From the NCBI RefSeq assembly GCF_947492405.1, contig NZ_CANLMP010000001.1, positions 744,001-808,000 on the forward strand: a DNA stretch of 64,000 nucleotides, read 5' to 3'. The DNA comes from an uncultured Aquimarina sp. Its GTDB lineage: Bacteria > Bacteroidota > Bacteroidia > Flavobacteriales > Flavobacteriaceae. The notes under the pieces are model-generated. The model was not told the origin of the DNA and ran no database searches. It worked only from the letters and a program-made list of their open reading frames with translations. A program made the position numbers and the translations under genes. Shown in pieces: positions 26,058 through 34,516 of the stretch (the first letter of the stretch is position 1; every line of letters starts with the position of its first letter).

Positions 26058-27959
26058 TCAAATTGCTATTACATTCTTATTTTCTAAACTTATTTGTTCC
26101 TCAGGGTTGTCAAGTCTTTCATAATATTTAGATTCAATTAAGTATTTTATATCTTCCTTGATATTATGATTTAAAATGTAATTTTTTTCATCTTCAGTAA
26201 ATTCAGGGATTCCAAATTTTTTAATATAATTTTTACTTATTGACCTGTGATTTGATACATAATATTTACTTGTTTGAGAAATGTAAAACCAAAATATATC
26301 TGTTTCTAAAATGTATTTTAGTATTCTCAATTCATCTATATCTTCTGAAAATGCAGCTAAACCGTTATAAAACAATAAATCTCTATCTTCTGCAATAATA
26401 AAATTTGGAGAATCTGTTATGTGTGGAAAGAATAACTTAAGTCCTTTAATGTCTAGTGATTGAGTTCTTCCGTATGCGTACCATGCTTCATAATCTCTTT
26501 TTCCTTTATCTCGATTAGAAAGTACAATTTTATTAGATTCTAAATAATTATAAGCACTTGGATAATTAGTTCTAAATTCATCTTCTAATATTACTATTCT
26601 GACTCCATTTACATAATGATAAGGAAAAATGATAACTTCATTATTTGCTAATAATGATTCTTGACTTTCAATACTATTAGAATTAATAATCGAACGACAA
26701 ATTCCTCTTTCAATTCTAACTTCCTCCTCCCCTTTTTCTTTTCTATAATAAAATTCATTGTCTTCTTTAACTGGTGTGAACTTAAAAACTTTATTTTTAA
26801 GTGTAGCTATACCATTTCTTGTTTGGTATTTATCAAAAAAGTGAATTCCTGTATTTTCTATTATTGAAATTAACTTCTCCGCATATTCGTTATCAACTAA
26901 ATTCCAACCATTCCAATCATCAATGCTTTCATATTCAATAAAATAAAAATCATTTTCTTTTATTTCAAATAGTGATTTACTTTCCATTCTTTTATAGTAG
27001 ATTCCATTAGAGGTGTCATTTGTGATAAAACATAAACAAGTATAAGTGTTGTACGCTTCAAATATTTGCTCGCCTCCAAAATCAACAATTTTAAGAGATA
27101 GTTTTTTGTTAGAAATATATTCCCGTAATGCTCTTCCATTTATACTTTTAAAGAAAGAATTGACCGTTATATAACCTAAAACTCCATTTGGAGATAGGTT
27201 TTCAACACCAATTTCAAAAAAAGGAATATACAAATCTGGGTGACCACTATTTCCAACACTCCAGTTTTTTACTAATGCCAAAGATTCTTCATCCATATTT
27301 CTAGAGCAGACATAAGGTGGATTACCTACAATTATGTCGAAACTATTAATAGGTATATTAAATGCATTATTAATATCAAGGCATAAGGTATTTCCTTTAT
27401 GAAAATTGAATTCAAAATCAAAATCTTCTCCTTGTAATATGGCATTTAAACTTAATAGTATTTTTGCTCTATTAATACTATAATTTGCAATATCAACACC
27501 AAATAAATTTCCACTATAAATTTCACTAAAATCTTTATTGGTATTCGCTTTAATATAATTCGAAACTGTCAAAAGAAAACCTCCACAACCACATGCTACA
27601 TCAGCACATAATACATTTTCAATATTTCCTTCCCATTTACTAAAAGTACTTTCTGTAATGTAATTGCGTATGTTTTCAGGAGTATAAATTGCTCCTGTAA
27701 TAACTTTTTCTTCAGGAGATATAACATACTCAAACGCTGTAATTAAATCTTCAAGACTATTTATATCAATTTTAGAATTAAAGTCAACAAATGTAGAAAA
27801 ATCATTATCTGTAGCTTTAATAATATATTGATTAATTAAATTATTTTGTACAAAACTAATATTATTAGAATTTAAAAAAGAAGAAACCAAAAGTCTGTCT
27901 ACTTCCAAAATATCTTTAGAGTAATTATTTAAGTATCTATTTAATTTTGACTTATTCAT
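26058..27959 (-). CDS. N6-adenine DNA methyltransferase with target-recognition region (Eco57I/TaqI-like)
   Basis: The product is 633 aa from ATG 27959. Motif I is DVACGCGGF (the SAM loop, near residue 120) and catalytic motif IV is NPPY (about 213-216), the gamma-type N6-adenine methylase order. After residue about 360 a long C-terminal region ending in RLDNPEEQISLENKN resembles the TaqI/Eco57I-like specificity region. No PD-(D/E)XK nuclease motif is seen in it. I chose 27959 because its ATG overlaps the upstream TGA as ATGA; an ATG at 27992 would overlap by 37 bases. It is the last gene of a tight five-gene operon and is followed by an exact 19-bp repeat. Role: self-marking in an R-M-like defence, or epigenetic control. 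Confidence 0.85.
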   Translation of the reverse strand: MNKSKLNRYLNNYSKDILEVDRLLVSSFLNSNNISFVQNNLINQYIIKATDNDFSTFVDFNSKIDINSLEDLITAFEYVISPEEKVITGAIYTPENIRNYITESTFSKWEGNIENVLCADVACGCGGFLLTVSNYIKANTNKDFSEIYSGNLFGVDIANYSINRAKILLSLNAILQGEDFDFEFNFHKGNTLCLDINNAFNIPINSFDIIVGNPPYVCSRNMDEESLALVKNWSVGNSGHPDLYIPFFEIGVENLSPNGVLGYITVNSFFKSINGRALREYISNKKLSLKIVDFGGEQIFEAYNTYTCLCFITNDTSNGIYYKRMESKSLFEIKENDFYFIEYESIDDWNGWNLVDNEYAEKLISIIENTGIHFFDKYQTRNGIATLKNKVFKFTPVKEDNEFYYRKEKGEEEVRIERGICRSIINSNSIESQESLLANNEVIIFPYHYVNGVRIVILEDEFRTNYPSAYNYLESNKIVLSNRDKGKRDYEAWYAYGRTQSLDIKGLKLFFPHITDSPNFIIAEDRDLLFYNGLAAFSEDIDELRILKYILETDIFWFYISQTSKYYVSNHRSISKNYIKKFGIPEFTEDEKNYILNHNIKEDIKYLIESKYYERLDNPEEQISLENKNVIAI

Positions 27960-28753
27960 ATAATTTGCGGACAGATATCTGTAGTATTCCAATCATTTTT
28001 TAAATCATGAAAACCAAAATGACTAGCTAAACTAGCGATGAATGGTTTTAAGGTTCTTTCTTGTGCATTTCCTAGTACTTTTAAATATCTAGGGTCTCTT
28101 TTTAAATTATGCCATAAATCAGGTGCAAAATTTGAAAAAACAAAGTCCAAACCAGATATGAAATCCATTGGATAATGCATAAATCTAGGATTATCTATAA
28201 TTAAGTGATTTCCAAAGTTTTTACCGTCTGTGTTGTAAACTCCAAGTTTTCTTCCTCCCATTTGAAAATGATATATTGGGTGTACTTCATTGGATTGATT
28301 ACCTCCTTCAATGTGTCTGTCTAAATGATAAGAAAGTATATGATCTTTTTTACTTCTAGATTTGCCTTCTACTACAATATTAAATTCTAAATGCTTAAAA
28401 GGGTCTTTTAATTCTTTTGATGCATCATAATACTCTCCTCTTAAATCAATACTAAATTCTAAAATCGCTGTTTTTACAGTTTTTGGATATTGAATATTAT
28501 TGGACAAGTCTATTTCAATAGCAAAATTACTTACATTATAACCCCAACTTAAAGGAGTTCCTACAACTTTATTGGTTTTCTCCTCAATCTTTGTAGGAGG
28601 CAGAAACTTCTTATCCTTTAATTTTTTAATTGCTCTATCAATTGTGCCAATTGAATTTCTATTAACTCGACATTTATCCAATGCCATTTTTAGTAATTCT
28701 AATTCTTTTGCTAACTTCAATCGATATTGGTAATTTGAGTTATCAATTGTCAT
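27956..28753 (-). CDS. unknown His-rich protein of the kinase/methyltransferase operon
   Basis: The 265-aa protein has a helical, charged N-terminus (about 1-70, LAKELELLKMALDKCRVNR) and a mixed alpha/beta body. The most enzyme-like stretch is about 138-172: LSYHLDRHIEGG, then EVHPIYHFQMGGR, with four closely placed His and an Arg. Later WHNLKRDPRYLKV follows. I do not recognise a family. It could be a metal-dependent nuclease or other effector, or a target-binding subunit. It begins one base after the receiver gene's stop and its stop overlaps the methyltransferase start in ATGA, so its product is made together with both. Confidence 0.7.
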   Translation of the reverse strand: MTIDNSNYQYRLKLAKELELLKMALDKCRVNRNSIGTIDRAIKKLKDKKFLPPTKIEEKTNKVVGTPLSWGYNVSNFAIEIDLSNNIQYPKTVKTAILEFSIDLRGEYYDASKELKDPFKHLEFNIVVEGKSRSKKDHILSYHLDRHIEGGNQSNEVHPIYHFQMGGRKLGVYNTDGKNFGNHLIIDNPRFMHYPMDFISGLDFVFSNFAPDLWHNLKRDPRYLKVLGNAQERTLKPFIASLASHFGFHDLKNDWNTTDICPQII

Positions 28754-29875
28754 TTAGTCTATTTTTTTTCTTTCAAAACTTAATCTCCCTGTATCTGTTG
28801 GATGTATCTTAATACCACTTTTACTAATTAAATCAGGTTCAGTGACAATTGCAAACAAAGACACGTAAGAGTAGTCCTGCCATGGTTTTGGTTCTTCCTT
28901 ACCGCTTATTTTAAATCCTTCAAATGGGTCAAGTGGTTTTTTTGTTATTTCACATATATTCCAAAAGTTATTACTGTCAAAAAGTTCTATTGGTTTGGAT
29001 GCTATTAATTCTTTGAATTCTGTATGTTCAATTAATAATTCAACTCTAGAAGTCGCATCTAGACTGGCAAGATTTTCATTAGTTAGTTCTTCAAATACAT
29101 CAATTACTTTATCATTCCACCATCTATTCCAGCTTTCACTAAAAACACCATTATATTTTGCAGAATTGAAGTACTTATCAAGTAAATCATTCCAACTTTT
29201 TTTTGATTCAGAAATGTCTATACCCAATCTAGAGGCCAAAGTGAGTTCATTTATTAAAACACCTGTAGGTTGTACTATATCCTTAAAAATAACCCTTGCA
29301 ATTTCATGTATAGGTGGATTGTCCTCGATTATAAATCTTGACAAAATTCTTTCATCTAGTTCATCGTAATCTCTATCTAAAGATGAAGAGAAGTTTTTTT
29401 TATTCTTGTTTAATATATGATAACCATTGATAAGAGAAACTATTTTATTGACTGTTTCTTCATCAATATCATCTTTTAAAAATGTCCAATCAAATAAATC
29501 ATGACTAGTAAAATCCCTACTAAAAGAATCTTTAATTTTGTCTTCAGTAGAACATAAAATAATTGGTAAATCTGGAATCGTACCTTCAGATGCTAGTGTC
29601 CTTATCATTTGTGCCAAAGGTGGTGCTTGATATCTTACTTTAAACTTCTCACCATTTTTGTCAGATGTACCTTCTTGAGGCCCATTTAATTGTAAATCTA
29701 AAATTAAAGCCTTACAATCCTTAAGTTCTTCAATTAACCTATCTAATTCCATTTCAAAATTATTTGGTTTTTCTAAACTTACCTCTAATACCTTATTTGA
29801 CTCTAATTTTTTTTTGATGGGTTGAGTTAAATCGTCTTTCTCGTCATCTAAATAAAATACTTTATATTTACTCAT
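28754..29875 (-). CDS. response-regulator-like protein with unknown C-terminal domain
   Basis: The 373-aa protein has an N-terminal receiver domain: acidic pair Asp10/Asp11 in FYLDDEKDD, phospho-acceptor Asp60 in ALILDLQLNG, Ser109/Thr110 in ILCSTED and Lys134 in TFLKDD. All key residues for phosphorylation are present. The loop after Asp60 is enlarged (to about residue 90). Residues 145-373 match no DNA-binding output domain that I know; they are helical and Trp-rich (WNRWWNDK). It overlaps the kinase gene by 8 bases and is the presumed phosphorylation target of that kinase. Output is perhaps control of the downstream His-rich protein or methyltransferase rather than transcription. Confidence 0.8.
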   Translation of the reverse strand: MSKYKVFYLDDEKDDLTQPIKKKLESNKVLEVSLEKPNNFEMELDRLIEELKDCKALILDLQLNGPQEGTSDKNGEKFKVRYQAPPLAQMIRTLASEGTIPDLPIILCSTEDKIKDSFSRDFTSHDLFDWTFLKDDIDEETVNKIVSLINGYHILNKNKKNFSSSLDRDYDELDERILSRFIIEDNPPIHEIARVIFKDIVQPTGVLINELTLASRLGIDISESKKSWNDLLDKYFNSAKYNGVFSESWNRWWNDKVIDVFEELTNENLASLDATSRVELLIEHTEFKELIASKPIELFDSNNFWNICEITKKPLDPFEGFKISGKEEPKPWQDYSYVSLFAIVTEPDLISKSGIKIHPTDTGRLSFERKKID

Positions 29876-32132
29876 AATCGTCTATATCAGTTTTTGGTAA
29901 TTCAATTCTTATAGTAGTTGCAAAATTTTGTTTAGGTTTAGTTACGAAAACTTCACCTCCATAACCTTCTATAATATCTTTGACTATTTTTAAGCCTAAA
30001 CCTGTGCCTGTCAATTCTTCAAGTTCTGTTGAGCTGCTTCCAGATGGATTACTAGTTGTATAAAATGCTTCGAAAATCTCATCTTCCTTTTCTGGCGTAA
30101 TCCCAATGCCATTATCTGAAAACTCTAAATAAACTTTATCTTTAATCTTTCCTGCCTCAATATTTATTTTGCCTACAATAGCTTTTTTTGCTATTGCTTT
30201 CTTTGAATTAGTATAAAAATTAAACAATATCGAAGCCCATTCAGACGAATGCATTGGACAAGTGAATAAGTTATAACCTATAAATTCTGGTTTGTCAAAA
30301 TTAATATTGCTCCTTATTAAATCAGGAGTTATTATTTCCATAAAATTTGAAATAGGTTCGCGTAATTCAATAGGTTCTAATTCTCTATTTACATTTTTTG
30401 ATATCGCATTTTTAAAGAATGATGTATAAACTGTAAATGCATCTAAATTTTTCTGTAATCGAATACCAGCTTTTTTTCCTTCCGAATCCTTAATTAAGTC
30501 TGTTAGAAATTCTGCATCATATTTGAATGCTGGTTCGTAATGACTTACTTCATGTACAAATTCACCAATTGTTAATCCTAAACCAGCAAGTATTCTTAAT
30601 AATTGGATTTCTTTTAATAGTTCTCGAGTTTTTATTTCTCTCTCTAAAGTCTCTTCTTCTTGCACTTCTTCTAACTCAACAAGTTTTTCATTAATTGTTT
30701 TTAATTTAACAGATATATTTCCTTTTTCATCTTTACTTATTTCATCAAATTCCTTCTTTACTTCTTTTAAAATGTCGGTTGAAGTTTTCTTATCCCAATC
30801 TTTTTGTCCAGCAGTTCCTTTTCTTTCTCTTACTTGAGAGATTTTGATGGCTACATCTGTCAAAACCTTATAGCCAAAATCCTTTAATTCTTTTAAAGAA
30901 TTAGTTTCTAATAGTCCTTCTCTACTAGAAAGTTCTTGAAAATCATCACCTTCTTTATCTATTACTTCAGTAAATCCGAAAAAATGAAGGTTTGAGTGAG
31001 GAGCAATAATACTTCTTCTCCTCATTGAAGCATCTAAACCTAACCAATCATCATCTTTTTCTGCATATGGTAAAACTCTAAAACCATTTCTATATAATCT
31101 AATACCTCCATTTTCTTTAGCGTTTTCTAGTATATATGTATTTACAGTTTTAGGTATAAAAGAAGTCTTATTTGAATTATATATAAAATAATAAGCTTTT
31201 ATATGAACATTTTTTAATTCATCATACTTAGTCTCTCTATCTTTTTTACCTATTAAATAAACTTCTTCTGGTATTGATAGTTTTTTACTTTTAAACGAGT
31301 AATAACCCTGTCCATGTTCATCCACATAGGCTTCAATTTCTGCAAGTGCATGTTGAAAAAAGGCGCTTTCCTCATCAATCACAATATTTCCGTTTCTATA
31401 AAAAGCTACCTTGAATCCAGGGTCGTTTTTACTTTTCTCAAATCTATGAGATAAAGGAAACGGCTGTAATAAATCTGAAATGTATTTATAAGCTCTTTTT
31501 ATCATGGAATCAGACCATGAATCTCTTACATTTTCAATAGTTAGTGTAGTACCTTCCTTCTTTTCTTTCTCAACTTCTTCAATCGTATTCGATATTAAAA
31601 GCAAATTAGAATCCATCTCATATTTATCCCAATCAATAGTAACTTTAAATGCTTTGTCAGAATTTAATGTTTGAGTAACTATTGTTAATACTTGTCCAAT
31701 TCTTTGCGTTGCGAAACGCCCTATTCCTTTTTGTCCAGCTCTTGTTCTATTATATCTTGGAGATTTAGGGTTATGTATTTTATCACTTGATGAAATAGTC
31801 ATAAAACCCTTAATTAACTGCTCTCTTGTCATTCCCAATCCAGAATCTTCAATAATTAGAGTACCTCCTGGTTTATCACAATCCTGAAAATATAAATCAA
31901 CAGTTAAAGCATCAGCATCATAAGAATTTTTAACTAGCTCTGAAACAGCAGTTTCATGTCTTCCAACAAGTTCTTTTCCTAACCTATTGATAACACCTGC
32001 ATCAACGGAAAACCTTACATTTTCTCTATCGAACTCTGCAATTGATGAAGATAATTCTAATATTTTAGAATAATTATTTGGTTCTTTCTCTAAAACTGAT
32101 CCTAGTTTTTTTATTAATTCTTTTTCTGTCAT
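29868..32132 (-). CDS. GHKL ATPase/histidine kinase with two ATPase domains (MORC/Hsp90-like N-terminus)
   Basis: The product is about 754 aa. An N-terminal Hsp90/MutL/MORC-type ATPase (about 30-210) shows the N box AVSELVKNSYDADA, G1 DSGLGMT and G2 GQKGIGRF. A middle region (about 230-440) fits the following S5-like/transducer part. A coiled coil (about 455-520) leads to a kinase dimerisation helix with FVHEVSH, then a classical HATPase_c (about 620-745) with an N box FYTNSKKA, DNGIGI and GTGLGLKIVKD. The start is uncertain: ATG 32132, one base after the HTH stop, or in-frame ATGs at 32141 and 32159. Kinases of this build resemble the paraMORC proteins reported in restriction-modification operons. 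It should sense an unknown trigger and phosphorylate the next gene's receiver. Confidence 0.82.
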   Translation of the reverse strand: MTEKELIKKLGSVLEKEPNNYSKILELSSSIAEFDRENVRFSVDAGVINRLGKELVGRHETAVSELVKNSYDADALTVDLYFQDCDKPGGTLIIEDSGLGMTREQLIKGFMTISSSDKIHNPKSPRYNRTRAGQKGIGRFATQRIGQVLTIVTQTLNSDKAFKVTIDWDKYEMDSNLLLISNTIEEVEKEKKEGTTLTIENVRDSWSDSMIKRAYKYISDLLQPFPLSHRFEKSKNDPGFKVAFYRNGNIVIDEESAFFQHALAEIEAYVDEHGQGYYSFKSKKLSIPEEVYLIGKKDRETKYDELKNVHIKAYYFIYNSNKTSFIPKTVNTYILENAKENGGIRLYRNGFRVLPYAEKDDDWLGLDASMRRRSIIAPHSNLHFFGFTEVIDKEGDDFQELSSREGLLETNSLKELKDFGYKVLTDVAIKISQVRERKGTAGQKDWDKKTSTDILKEVKKEFDEISKDEKGNISVKLKTINEKLVELEEVQEEETLEREIKTRELLKEIQLLRILAGLGLTIGEFVHEVSHYEPAFKYDAEFLTDLIKDSEGKKAGIRLQKNLDAFTVYTSFFKNAISKNVNRELEPIELREPISNFMEIITPDLIRSNINFDKPEFIGYNLFTCPMHSSEWASILFNFYTNSKKAIAKKAIVGKINIEAGKIKDKVYLEFSDNGIGITPEKEDEIFEAFYTTSNPSGSSSTELEELTGTGLGLKIVKDIIEGYGGEVFVTKPKQNFATTIRIELPKTDIDDYE

Positions 32133-32133
32133 T

Positions 32134-32334
32134 CTAACCATCAGTTTTGTTTGAAACAATTAATTCCGTAATATCAATATCTAATATTTCTGCAACTTGG
32201 TTAAGAACTCCTAAGCTTGGTTGCCTTCTATTTTGAACATAGGAGTTAACCATATTATAACTTTTACCTAATTTTTCTGCTAGCCAAACTTGTTTAATTC
32301 CCTTATCCTCTAGTACTTCTTTAATACGGTTCAT
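32134..32334 (-). CDS. Cro/C1-type HTH regulator of the kinase/methyltransferase operon
   Basis: The 66-aa protein is almost entirely one XRE helix-turn-helix (residues 4-60: KQVWLAEKLGKSYNMVNSYVQNRRQPSLGVLNQVAEIL). It is first in the operon, with the kinase start immediately after or overlapping its stop. By position it resembles controller (C) proteins of R-M systems, which delay effector synthesis relative to methylation. Here it lies furthest from the methyltransferase gene. The 144 bases upstream are AT-rich, with TTATGATATAA-type sequence that may be its operator. Confidence 0.85.
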   Translation of the reverse strand: MNRIKEVLEDKGIKQVWLAEKLGKSYNMVNSYVQNRRQPSLGVLNQVAEILDIDITELIVSNKTDG

Positions 32335-32478
32335 GTCATAATATTATTTTCATAAAAATAAACTTTAATATCTCACTTTATGATATAATTTAATTGCATT
32401 TTATTTAGCTTTTATTAACAATTTATCATTATGCTAGAATAATAATTAAACATTCTTGCTAAAAAAAGTGATGAAAAC

Positions 32479-33054
32479 TTAATCTTTCTTGACTATACTC
32501 TTTTCCACCCTATAAAAAGTAGCTTTGCTCACTCCTGCCCTTTTACAAGCTTGATATATGGGTATATTCATGTTATCATAGAGATGTTTAGCATATTGGT
32601 ATTTCTCTATAGTTTCTTTTTTTGGGCCTTTGGGTCTCCCTAGAAGTTTCTTTCGTTTTCGCGCATTAACCAAACCTACTTTGGTTCGTTCACTAATCAA
32701 ATTTCGCTCAAATTCTGCTACTGCAGCAAAGATTTGTAATAGGAATTTACCATTAGCAGATGTAGTATCAAATTCTGGTTCGCTTAGACTTTTAAAATGA
32801 ACTCCTTTTTCATTAAAGGTGTCTATGAGTTCTATCATATTCTTTAATGATCTAAAGATCCGGTCATTCTTATAGGTGAGTACCGTATCTCCTTTTCTGA
32901 GGTATTCAATCATTTCTTTTAGCCCTTCTCGATCTTCTCTCACTCCACTAGCTATATCAGTGTAGATTTTATCACATCCCTCCTGCTTTAGAAGATCTAC
33001 TTGCGATTCTATATTTTGATCGGGAGTTGATACCCTGGCATATCCAACTATCAT
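32479..33054 (-). CDS. serine recombinase (resolvase/invertase family)
   Basis: The 191-aa small serine recombinase has its catalytic Ser9 in YARVSTPDQN, the family Arg cluster (FEDKISG-like TDIASGVREDREGL; YKNDRIFRSLKNM), the helix FAAVAEFERNLISERT and a C-terminal Hin-type HTH (about 145-187, GVSKATFYRV). It should catalyse resolution or inversion within mobile DNA. No res site or matching transposase lies next to it, since the nearest transposase (43 kb) belongs to another family. It may be a remnant of an older element in the accessory region. Confidence 0.88.
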   Translation of the reverse strand: MIVGYARVSTPDQNIESQVDLLKQEGCDKIYTDIASGVREDREGLKEMIEYLRKGDTVLTYKNDRIFRSLKNMIELIDTFNEKGVHFKSLSEPEFDTTSANGKFLLQIFAAVAEFERNLISERTKVGLVNARKRKKLLGRPKGPKKETIEKYQYAKHLYDNMNIPIYQACKRAGVSKATFYRVEKSIVKKD

Positions 33055-33309
33055 GTTCGTCTCATAAAAGGTTATTTTACAAAACTACTAAAAAAGACCA
33101 AGAATGTTACTGAAAACTTATTTTATGCCAGCCTATCAGGAAAGTCTTGTAAAACGATCGTTAAAATATACCATTTATTTGCTACCTCTGTGGATCCAAA
33201 TGATGAAACTAGCAAAGTCTTTATAATTGAAAATGATGCTTATGATGAGATGATAAAAACTAGTTTTGAATTCCACAATACAGTAGAAGAATTATTATCT
33301 AATTTTTAA
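33055..33309 (+). pseudogene. 5'-truncated coding remnant next to the resolvase
   Basis: One frame is open without an acceptable start and ends at TAA 33307-33309. It reads ...KNVTENLFYASLSGKSCKT...EELLSNF, about 75 residues with protein-like composition. It runs divergently away from the resolvase start. I cannot name the family. It is most simply the 3' end of a gene cut by a rearrangement at the resolvase. Confidence 0.35.
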
Positions 33310-33645
33310 CTCGAACATTCTATTAATCCTTTATTTTTAAGTGTTTAATTTATCATCATTAGTACATCAAAACCCTAATACTTACAACTTTATAATAAAT
33401 AACCTATAAAGATTAGTTTAGCTCGGTACTCTTTCTATGAGATAATTACCATAAACCATCTAGAAATCAGCTTACTATTTTGTTAAAATGCTAAAAATAA
33501 GTATCTTAGGAATCATTATAAAGCTCAAGTTATTTTGTTTGAGCTTTAACAAGAAAAAAAAATTAGGATGTAATCTATATTCAAGAACTTCCTTATTTAA
33601 TTAGTAATATCCTAGAGGTTAACATAAAATTTAAGAATTTGTATT
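33310..33645. other. gene-free stretch with a 9-bp hairpin
   Basis: The only structure seen is AAAGCTCAA (33520-33528) against TTGAGCTTT (33539-33547) with a 10-base loop. There is no T run on either strand, so I do not call it a terminator. The promoter of the DUF4230 gene should lie at the right end. Confidence 0.4.
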
Positions 33646-34335
33646 ATGAATAAATATCTACTTTGGATTGCGTTGGGTCTTACGCTTATAATTGGGGCCA
33701 GTGTTGGTATTGTGATTTATAAAAAATATTTTGATCCGCCAAGATCTGACAGAGCCACATTAGAAAAAATTCTCAAAATAAAGGAGTTACACTTAGTTAA
33801 ACATGTCTATGAAGATATGTTTTTTCTACATAGAAAAAACAATCCTAATAAGTCAGTCCGAGCCATTGCACAGGTTCCTGTGGAAATAAATGGATTTATC
33901 AATTTAAATGATGCTAAAATTATAAAGAAGAGTGATTCTGTTCACCATATTCAATTACCCTCACCTCAAATTGATGAACCTAACTACCAGATTGATAAAA
34001 TGATTGTAAAATCCGTTAAAAAATTCCAGTTCCATATGGGTAGTGATCTCTATAGTGATGTTTTGAAATATGTGCAGGAAATTGTGGACAAAAGGAAAGA
34101 ATCCATTAAGCAAAAAGCTATTAAGCGAAATATATTAAAGCAGACAGAAGAAGAAGCTATAGTATACTTTAAATCTATTTTACTAGGTTTTGATATGGAG
34201 CACATTGATGTTGTTATTGATCAGAGTGTGGTGGACAAAGTAGAAATATCTAGGGGTGTAGTTTCTGAAGACGATTCGGTTGAATTTATAACCATAGAAA
34301 TAGAGAATCTGGAAGAACTAATGGAGGGTCATTGA
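33646..34335 (+). CDS. DUF4230-like membrane-anchored protein
   Basis: The 229-aa protein has a single N-terminal membrane helix (about 4-25) and a soluble alpha/beta domain. The stretch AIAQVPVEINGFINLNDAKI..., followed by a short beta strand and IQLPSPQIDEP, matches the pattern of DUF4230 (an early strand pair ending in a conserved LPxPxI). A C-terminal helix-strand unit has many charged residues. DUF4230 has no known reaction. It lies 181 bases upstream of a caspase-like gene on the same strand and may belong to that locus. Confidence 0.65.
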   Translation: MNKYLLWIALGLTLIIGASVGIVIYKKYFDPPRSDRATLEKILKIKELHLVKHVYEDMFFLHRKNNPNKSVRAIAQVPVEINGFINLNDAKIIKKSDSVHHIQLPSPQIDEPNYQIDKMIVKSVKKFQFHMGSDLYSDVLKYVQEIVDKRKESIKQKAIKRNILKQTEEEAIVYFKSILLGFDMEHIDVVIDQSVVDKVEISRGVVSEDDSVEFITIEIENLEELMEGH

Positions 34336-34516
34336 AAGAAAGCTAAACGACAACAAAATCATTCGCAAAACTTCCTCTTTAGACTATATGGAAAATTTGG
34401 ATTCTAAAAATTGATTGCTAAAGAAAATAATAGTAAATGGTCATATAATAATTTTTAATATTAAGAACGATCTTAGTACAAATTAAGATGAGTAGAAATG
34501 TAATCCTATATCAAAA

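Noticed and set aside
26058..28753. Classical type II restriction endonuclease
   Set aside because: No PD-(D/E)XK, HNH or PLD motif could be found in the methyltransferase C-terminus or in the 265-aa protein, so I kept the effector as unknown.
33520..33547. Rho-independent terminator
   Set aside because: The 9-bp hairpin has no T run on either strand and no gene ends beside it.
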